Positions 58,830 to 64,000 of a stretch of DNA of 64,000 bases are shown here, piece by piece. The stretch comes from Asticcacaulis currens. Lineage in GTDB: Bacteria; Pseudomonadota; Alphaproteobacteria; Caulobacterales; Caulobacteraceae. Position numbers and translations under genes: made by a program. Within the stretch, counting starts at the first letter, position 1. Each line of letters begins with the position of its first letter. The DNA is taken from assembly GCF_028550395.1 (NCBI RefSeq), contig NZ_JAQQKW010000004.1, forward strand, positions 186,001 through 250,000, read 5' to 3'. The notes beneath the pieces were generated by a model. The model was not told where the DNA came from and did no database searches. It saw only the letters and a program-made list of their open reading frames with translations.

Positions 58830-60527
58830 ATGTGGTCAGCGCTTGCTGGAAAAAAAGCCGGAAAGACAAACAGGGTGAATCATGACTTACTTGCCGCAGT
58901 CAATCTAAGTCAAAGTCTTATCGAGTTTGATCTTGACGGGCGGGTACTTTCAGCCAACGCCAACTTTCTCAACCTGATGGGCTATTCGATCTCGGAGCTG
59001 CTGGGGAAGCACCACTCGGCCTTAGTCGATCCGGCTGAGGTTGAAAAGCCGGCCTATCGGCAATTCTGGGCCGACCTGAAACACGGGGTTGCGCAAAAAG
59101 GAGAGTTCCGGCGTCAGACCAAAGACGGGCGTAACGTCTATCTGGAAGCCGTCTATAACCCCATTCTCGACCGTTCGGGCAAGCCCTACAAGATTGTCAA
59201 AATCGCCTCCGATGTGACTGCCCGCAGGCTGCGGGATCTCGACCTGGAGGGTAAGGTTGCGGCAATGTCTCGCTCTCAGGCGGTTATTGAGTTCGCTCTT
59301 GATGGCACGGTGATAACGGCCAATGACAATTTTCTGAAGGTGATGGGCTATCGCCTTGAGGAAATAGTAGGTCGGCCCCATCAGATTTTTGTTATGGAAT
59401 CTGAACGCAAGAGCCCCGCCTACGTGGACTTCTGGCACCGGCTGAAAGCGGGGGAGTTCGTCTCATCACAGTTCAAGCGCGTCAGTAAGGAGGGGCGTGA
59501 GGTCATCCTTCAGGCCACCTATAACCCCATACTGGGCATAGACGGCCGGCCGCTCAAGGTTGTCAAATTCGCCTCAGACATCACCGAGCAAGCTCAGAGG
59601 GAGGCGGATTTTCATAGCCAGATCGACGCCATTTCAAGGGCACAAGCTGTCATTGAATTCGATCTGGACGGCACGGTTCTCAGGGCGAATGACAATTTTC
59701 TGAAAGTGATGGGCTACGGACTCCCCGACATTGTGGGCAAGCACCACAGAATGTTCGTCGATGAGGTGACAGCTGGTTCTGAAGCCTACCGCGAGTTTTG
59801 GGCGAGATTGTCGCGGGGTGACTTCATTTCCGGCGAGTTTCATCGTCAGGCCAAAGGCGGGCGAACCGTCTATATTCAGGCCTCTTACAATGCGATTTTG
59901 GACGTCGACGGCAGGCCCTATAAGGTCGTCAAGTTTGCGACCGACGTTACTGCCCGACGCATGGCGCTCAACCGGACGACGGAGCTGTCCCACTCGCTGC
60001 AGGACCTGTCGGCGGCGGTTGAGGAGATGGCGGCCACGGGCCGGTCGATTTCCGAGACCATGTCACAAACCAAGGCGGCGGCCGATCAGGCCAATCAGTC
60101 CGTCAACGAAGCCGACGACAGCGCCCGGCAACTGGCTGTTGCGGCAGCGCAGATGGACGGCATAGTCGAGATGATCAGCAATATCACCAGCCAGATCAAT
60201 CTCCTGGCGCTGAACGCCACCATAGAATCGGCGCGTGCCGGCGAAGCCGGGCGCGGTTTCGCCGTGGTGGCGACCGAGGTTAAAAATCTGGCGACTCAGG
60301 CACGCAGGGCCACCGAACAGATTGTGGGCGAAATCGCCGGCGTGCGCGCCTCCTCTGCCGCCGTGGTCAATGCGCTCGATGCCATCCGCACCACCGTTTC
60401 CAATGTGCAGGAACAGGTCCTGTTCACGGCAGGTGCCGTCGAAGAACAAAGCGCCACGTCTCAGGATATGGCGCGCAACATGCAGATTGCCTCCTCGGAA
60501 GCCGAAAACATCGTCCGCGCCGCCTGA
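58830..60527 (+). CDS. Soluble chemoreceptor with three PAS domains
   Basis: 565-residue cytoplasmic methyl-accepting protein. Three PAS units run at about 25-135, 145-255 and 265-375, each with IEFxLDGxVxxANxNFLxxM and ending [15 protein letters not shown] or a close variant. The signalling domain has [20 protein letters not shown] with [13 protein letters not shown]. No membrane segment. The repeated PAS units are similar enough to suggest recent internal duplication. Likely senses a redox or small-molecule cue. The next chemoreceptor follows after 35 bases with an AGGAG site. Confidence 0.92.
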   Translation: MWSALAGKKAGKTNRVNHDLLAAVNLSQSLIEFDLDGRVLSANANFLNLMGYSISELLGKHHSALVDPAEVEKPAYRQFWADLKHGVAQKGEFRRQTKDGRNVYLEAVYNPILDRSGKPYKIVKIASDVTARRLRDLDLEGKVAAMSRSQAVIEFALDGTVITANDNFLKVMGYRLEEIVGRPHQIFVMESERKSPAYVDFWHRLKAGEFVSSQFKRVSKEGREVILQATYNPILGIDGRPLKVVKFASDITEQAQREADFHSQIDAISRAQAVIEFDLDGTVLRANDNFLKVMGYGLPDIVGKHHRMFVDEVTAGSEAYREFWARLSRGDFISGEFHRQAKGGRTVYIQASYNAILDVDGRPYKVVKFATDVTARRMALNRTTELSHSLQDLSAAVEEMAATGRSISETMSQTKAAADQANQSVNEADDSARQLAVAAAQMDGIVEMISNITSQINLLALNATIESARAGEAGRGFAVVATEVKNLATQARRATEQIVGEIAGVRASSAAVVNALDAIRTTVSNVQEQVLFTAGAVEEQSATSQDMARNMQIASSEAENIVRAA

Positions 60528-60562
60528 GTCCAACCTAAAAGCCGCTCCAGGAGCACTCGACC

Positions 60563-62242
60563 ATGTCGCTTTCCCTTAAAAACATGCTTCTGGGTCTGAT
60601 AGGCCTGCTTGCCATCGCCGTCATTGGTGAAGGCTTTATTGGCATCCGCGAACTGGGTGAAACAAACCACGATACCCGTGAGCTGGCAAACAACTGGCTG
60701 CCGTCTGTCGACGTTGTCAATGCCATCAACACGAACACCTCAGATCTTCGCATCGCCGAAGGATCACACATCCTTTCAACCTCGCCTGAGGAGCTGGCAA
60801 GGGCCGAAACCAATTTCGAAACGGTCGTTCAAACGCTCACCTTGAACGAAGCCAGATATGAAAAGCTGATCTCTTCAGCGGAAGAGCAAGGGCTTTACGC
60901 GCACTTCAAAGCGCAGCTCGGCCAATATCTTAAACTTCACGACGCGCTGTTCGCATTGTCTCGCAAGAACGAGAACGGGGCGGCATCTGAGCTTTTTCGC
61001 GGCGAGATGAAACAGGATTTCGATGGGCTCTCAGACACACTGGCCAAGCTCATCACATTGAATCGAGAAGGGGCCGATAAGAGCCGCAGAGAGTCCCAGG
61101 CGACTTTCGACCAGGCACGTACAGTCATGCTTGGCGCAATAGCTGCAGGGCTCGTCCTCGTCCTGATCGCGGGATGGGTGATCATCACCAAGGTGACCTC
61201 TCCGCTCGCCTCCCTTACAAACTCAATGCAAAAAATATCAGACGGCGACCTCGCAACGGAAGTGCTCCATACAAAGGAGTCAAATGAAATCGGCCTGATC
61301 GCCCGGACGCTCCTCGTTTTCCGCGATGTCTTGGGGGAGGCGAAACGGCTTCGCGAAGAGACAGAGACGTTGCGTGTCAGAGCTGAAGAAGTGCGTAAAG
61401 AGGCCATGCTGAAACTGGCCGACGATTTTGAGCGGTCAGTCGGCGTGATCGTCTCCATGGTATCATCGGCTGCAACCGAAATGCAGGCAGCGGCAACGCA
61501 ACTCACCGCCACCGCAACCGAGACGTCGCACCAGTCAACCGCTGTGTCCGCAGCTGCGGAAGAGGCGGGAACCAACGTAACATCCGTCGCGTCGGCGGCC
61601 GAAGAACTCGGGGCCTCCGTCGGAGAAATTGGTCGTCAGGTCTCAACGTCTGCAGCAATCTCGCAAAAGGCGGTAGAAGAGGCGGACAGGGCCGGTTCTG
61701 TGATTTCTGAGCTCAACACGATGGCCGATTCGATTGGTGGTGTCGTCGACCTGATCGCCGGCCTCGCTGGCCAGACCAACCTTTTGGCGCTCAACGCCAC
61801 GATTGAATCGGCACGTGCAGGCGAAGCCGGCAGGGGTTTTGCGGTTGTGGCCTCTGAGGTCAAGGCGCTCGCCGGTCAGACCACCCGCGCGACAACGGAG
61901 ATCTCTGAGAAGATCGCGCAGATACAGGCGGCGACCGAGCGGGCCGCCCAAACTTTTCAGGGCGTCGCTGAGACGATACGGACCATTAATTCGACAAACT
62001 CGGCCATTGCCTGCGCCGTCGAACAACAGTCGGCCGCCACCAGCGAGATCGTTAAGGCGGTCGCGCAGGCCTCTCTGGGAGCCCAGGAGGTGACAGCCAA
62101 CATCATTGGCGTTGCCGAGGGCACGGAGCAGACAGGGGCCGCGGCGTCGCAGGTGCTCGCCTCTTCCAGCGAGCTGGCTCAACAATCAGAACGGCTGCAT
62201 CACGAAATGGAAACCTTCCTGATCAGTGTCCGCGCGGCCTGA
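60563..62242 (+). CDS. Membrane chemoreceptor (4HB-MCP type)
   Basis: 559-residue methyl-accepting protein. Membrane segment at 8-28 ([20 protein letters not shown]), a helical periplasmic domain of about 160 residues, second segment near 190-212 ([20 protein letters not shown]), HAMP ([20 protein letters not shown]) and the signalling hairpin [20 protein letters not shown]. It follows the triple-PAS receptor in the same operon; the two may form mixed arrays. Confidence 0.92.
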   Translation: MSLSLKNMLLGLIGLLAIAVIGEGFIGIRELGETNHDTRELANNWLPSVDVVNAINTNTSDLRIAEGSHILSTSPEELARAETNFETVVQTLTLNEARYEKLISSAEEQGLYAHFKAQLGQYLKLHDALFALSRKNENGAASELFRGEMKQDFDGLSDTLAKLITLNREGADKSRRESQATFDQARTVMLGAIAAGLVLVLIAGWVIITKVTSPLASLTNSMQKISDGDLATEVLHTKESNEIGLIARTLLVFRDVLGEAKRLREETETLRVRAEEVRKEAMLKLADDFERSVGVIVSMVSSAATEMQAAATQLTATATETSHQSTAVSAAAEEAGTNVTSVASAAEELGASVGEIGRQVSTSAAISQKAVEEADRAGSVISELNTMADSIGGVVDLIAGLAGQTNLLALNATIESARAGEAGRGFAVVASEVKALAGQTTRATTEISEKIAQIQAATERAAQTFQGVAETIRTINSTNSAIACAVEQQSAATSEIVKAVAQASLGAQEVTANIIGVAEGTEQTGAAASQVLASSSELAQQSERLHHEMETFLISVRAA

Positions 62243-62253
62243 GGGGGATGACG

Positions 62254-62568
62254 ATGCCCCTCTCCAATCCCGGTATGGCGTCCGTTTATTTCCATCCCAC
62301 ATTCTGGTCCCAGCCAGATGTCGAAGACAAACTGAAAGGGATTCCATTCGATTGTCTGGAGGCCTTTCTTCGCGACCACTTTGAGATGATGAACGGCGCG
62401 CTCGGTCAGCTCCTGCCAGAAATCGCCCGACTGGAAGCATTAGCCACCCAGTGTGACGAAGGTCTACGCGATCAGATTTTCGAGGAGACTCGCCATCTGA
62501 CCGACTACGCCCGTAAGCTTATCGAACTGATGGCCATGCTCGACAGCCTGGGGCAAACCACAGCCTGA
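62254..62568 (+). CDS. Small helical protein next to chemoreceptors
   Basis: 104-residue soluble protein from ATG 62254 (GGGGG about 6 bases upstream; ATG 62248 is also possible). It starts MPLSNPGMASVYFHPTFWSQ and is mainly helical after residue 25 (CLEAFLRDHFEMMNGALGQL, ETRHLTDYARKLIELMAMLD). It follows the receptor after 11 bases, so it belongs to the chemotaxis operon. No family recognised. Confidence 0.7.
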   Translation: MPLSNPGMASVYFHPTFWSQPDVEDKLKGIPFDCLEAFLRDHFEMMNGALGQLLPEIARLEALATQCDEGLRDQIFEETRHLTDYARKLIELMAMLDSLGQTTA

Positions 62569-62624
62569 ACAGGGGGGCAGCAACAATGTCATACACCGGT
62601 TCGCCCATTGCGCCGAGGTGGGCG

Positions 62625-62832
62625 CGGTTCATGACAAGGCAATGCCCGTTATTCTGAAGACGACGGCCAGCGCGATCCTTGGATGACGGGCTCATGGAAC
62701 GAGGTTTTGGCGCTGCTACGCCCCCTCCCCGATGGCAGCCTCAGTGTCGGCACGACGGGACGGCGCAAGGACGGGCCGCATTTGGATACGTCTCCACCGG
62801 ATGACACCGGGGCGCTAAACTCGGTTCAATAG
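62625..62832 (+). pseudogene. Decayed C-terminal fragment of an SRAP (YedK/HMCES-like) peptidase
   Basis: One frame reads VGAVHDKAMPVILK, like the conserved IHDRMPVIL of SOS-response-associated peptidases. It then stops, while the +1 frame goes on DPWMTGSWNEVLALLRPLPD with GSLSVGTTGRRKDGP, matching the family's LLRPLPDD ending. The N-terminal two thirds, with the catalytic Cys2, are missing. So it is a truncated, frameshifted remnant ending at TAG 62832. Confidence 0.5.
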
Positions 62833-62965
62833 GAGGCTGAACTTGGCTTCAAACTCAAAAGCCCCAACACGAATATGACTCGAAGGTCACGCCGCGTAAT
62901 CCACGAACTGGCTTCACATTTCGCCGCGAGAATTAACACCGGCGATATGAGATCTGATGAGCGGC

Positions 62966-63706
62966 TTACGAAAACATCTCTCGGCGAAGCGCCTGGGCGA
63001 CGCAGTGAGTCTGGTCCCTTAACCCCATCTTTCGGGCGGCAGACTGCCCATGGGCATATATAGCGCGTCGCGTATAACCCGTTGAACTCTCGACCTCCGC
63101 CAGATTTTTCCCAATTGAAAACAGCTTCAGGCAAGTTAGCTCGGGCTCAGTAAGGCCGAGGAACTGGTTCATGGTTTGCAGAAAGCGCTGTGATAGCTCT
63201 GTGTGAATAACGCGGAACGCCATCGTAAGTATAAACGCCTCTTGGGTTTCGAAGGGCTTCGCCCGATAAACGGTCGCGCCGCCGTAGAGTCCTTCGCCTT
63301 GAAAAAAACCGACGAAGTTCCGACGCGGTAATCCGAATGGCTGCTCCAAGCTTTCAAGGCGCGCGGACGCCAAGCTGGCGGGCTCTTCCTGACCTCTATC
63401 TAGGGCGCTCACCCAAGGTGCCTGCCTTGTCGAGTGCTTGGCGAGAGGGTCGCCAAGCACTAAGTGTTCGGAGGCAAGTCGGTAGATCAACGCCTCGGCG
63501 AGGTCGGTGGCGAGCACAACCTTCGACCCAATCTCTGGACCAAAGTAGGGGATGCCGGACAGGATAAACTTATCAAAAGGAACGATCGAGCGTAGGGTTT
63601 CAATCTTTGGAGACTTAGCGTTTGCCCGACCAAAGTCGATCGCTTGTGTAACCCTCTCAGCCTGACCCAAAAGGTCGTTCCATCGCGTTGAGTTTGAATT
63701 CGGCAA
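62966..63706 (-). CDS. LuxR-family regulator with autoinducer-binding-like domain
   Basis: 246-residue regulator. The N-terminal half resembles autoinducer-binding domains only loosely; the C-terminal LuxR helix-turn-helix is LGLTEPELTCLKLFSIGKNL with AEVESSTGYTRRAIYAHGQS. The frame starts with TTG 63706 without a ribosome site; an ATG in another frame lies just upstream, so an indel near the start is possible. No autoinducer synthase gene is adjacent, so it would be a solo regulator. Confidence 0.75.
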   Translation of the reverse strand: MPNSNSTRWNDLLGQAERVTQAIDFGRANAKSPKIETLRSIVPFDKFILSGIPYFGPEIGSKVVLATDLAEALIYRLASEHLVLGDPLAKHSTRQAPWVSALDRGQEEPASLASARLESLEQPFGLPRRNFVGFFQGEGLYGGATVYRAKPFETQEAFILTMAFRVIHTELSQRFLQTMNQFLGLTEPELTCLKLFSIGKNLAEVESSTGYTRRAIYAHGQSAARKMGLRDQTHCVAQALRREMFS

Positions 63707-64000
63707 TGCGGCATCAACCCGTAGGAAGACAAAAGACGGGCAAAGAGTTTAGCGATTCCGTTCTCAATTGCAACGCGCTGCTATCGGAAAACGCTCTCAC
63801 CCAAACGCTTTTAATTTATTCTTTGAAGAACCGCGCTCTACCTTGTCAAATCCCACTGGGGGCAAACGGGTGGGCCCTCAAGCCGCTCTTGCGGGCTTGC
63901 GTTTCAGGTTGAGCGAAAGGGGTTGGGCAAGCGGCGAGCCAGCGCAAGGCTAGACTAACATAGATGGTCGTTTTTGGCGAAACGCCCAGATAAGAGACGG
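63707..64000. other. Window end, no gene recognised
   Basis: 294 bases upstream of the LuxR-type gene. AT-rich around 63790-63830, which could be its promoter. No frame with coding character, no repeat and no RNA gene was recognised. Confidence 0.3.

Overview
The window looks like a chromosomal segment of a Caulobacterales alphaproteobacterium, most likely Asticcacaulis or a close relative. Supporting signs are high GC with strongly GC-rich third codon positions, five TonB-dependent receptors (at least two of the Xanthomonas/Caulobacter type), a tryptophan halogenase beside a receptor, FecI/FecR modules, a SigF/NrsF pair and bufferin genes. The genus call is inference from gene families only. 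No rRNA, tRNA, CRISPR array, insertion sequence or prophage was seen.

Layout. 1-6.7 kb: start of a secreted protein cut by the window edge, a TonB receptor, then a divergent operon of tryptophan halogenase, CutC and a BadF-type sugar kinase. 7.0-11.3 kb: an uncharacterised 723-residue protein with an SDR, divergent from a GH130 glycosidase/phosphorylase. 11.3-17.5 kb: Fic enzyme, a YciE-like gene broken at codon 8, a small hydrophilic protein, a zinc alcohol dehydrogenase, a GlxA-type AraC regulator and two SDRs. 17.5-25.1 kb: ECF sigma/FecR with a receptor carrying an STN domain, facing a paralogous receptor tail to tail. 25.2-31.5 kb: two divergent bufferin (RiPP copper-metallophore type) operons. 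31.7-36.3 kb: a second sigma/FecR/receptor module. 36.5-41.6 kb: MpaB-type oxygenase, secreted esterase, DUF6880 protein and an ArsR-SRPBCC-GFA operon. 41.9-50.4 kb: a third receptor/FecR/sigma module divergent from a five-gene cluster (thermostable-hemolysin family, AMP ligase, heme-oxygenase-like diiron protein, SDR, secreted TPR-like protein). 50.9-56.2 kb: RelB/RelE-type toxin-antitoxin, MetY, LuxR-type membrane regulator with a nested reading frame, small proteins, an XRE regulator and a frameshifted gene. 56.4-63.7 kb: a GGDEF/EAL enzyme, two chemoreceptors, a small protein, a decayed SRAP peptidase fragment and a LuxR-type regulator.

The most striking region is 25.2-31.5 kb. One operon is bufA1-bufB-bufC-doxX on the minus strand; the other is bufA2-bufB-bufC-sigF-nrsF-nrsF on the plus strand. 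The 188 bases between them hold two mirror-image promoters, each reading GTAACC-N16-CGTA, and each ends 45 bases before its bufA start codon. The sigma factor and two DUF1109 anti-sigma candidates sit in the plus-strand operon, so the layout predicts one metal- or stress-released regulon that makes two bufferin classes at once. The second region to examine is the five-gene cluster at 46.1-50.4 kb. It has the composition of a small biosynthetic pathway and starts back to back with a FecI/FecR/TonB-receptor module.
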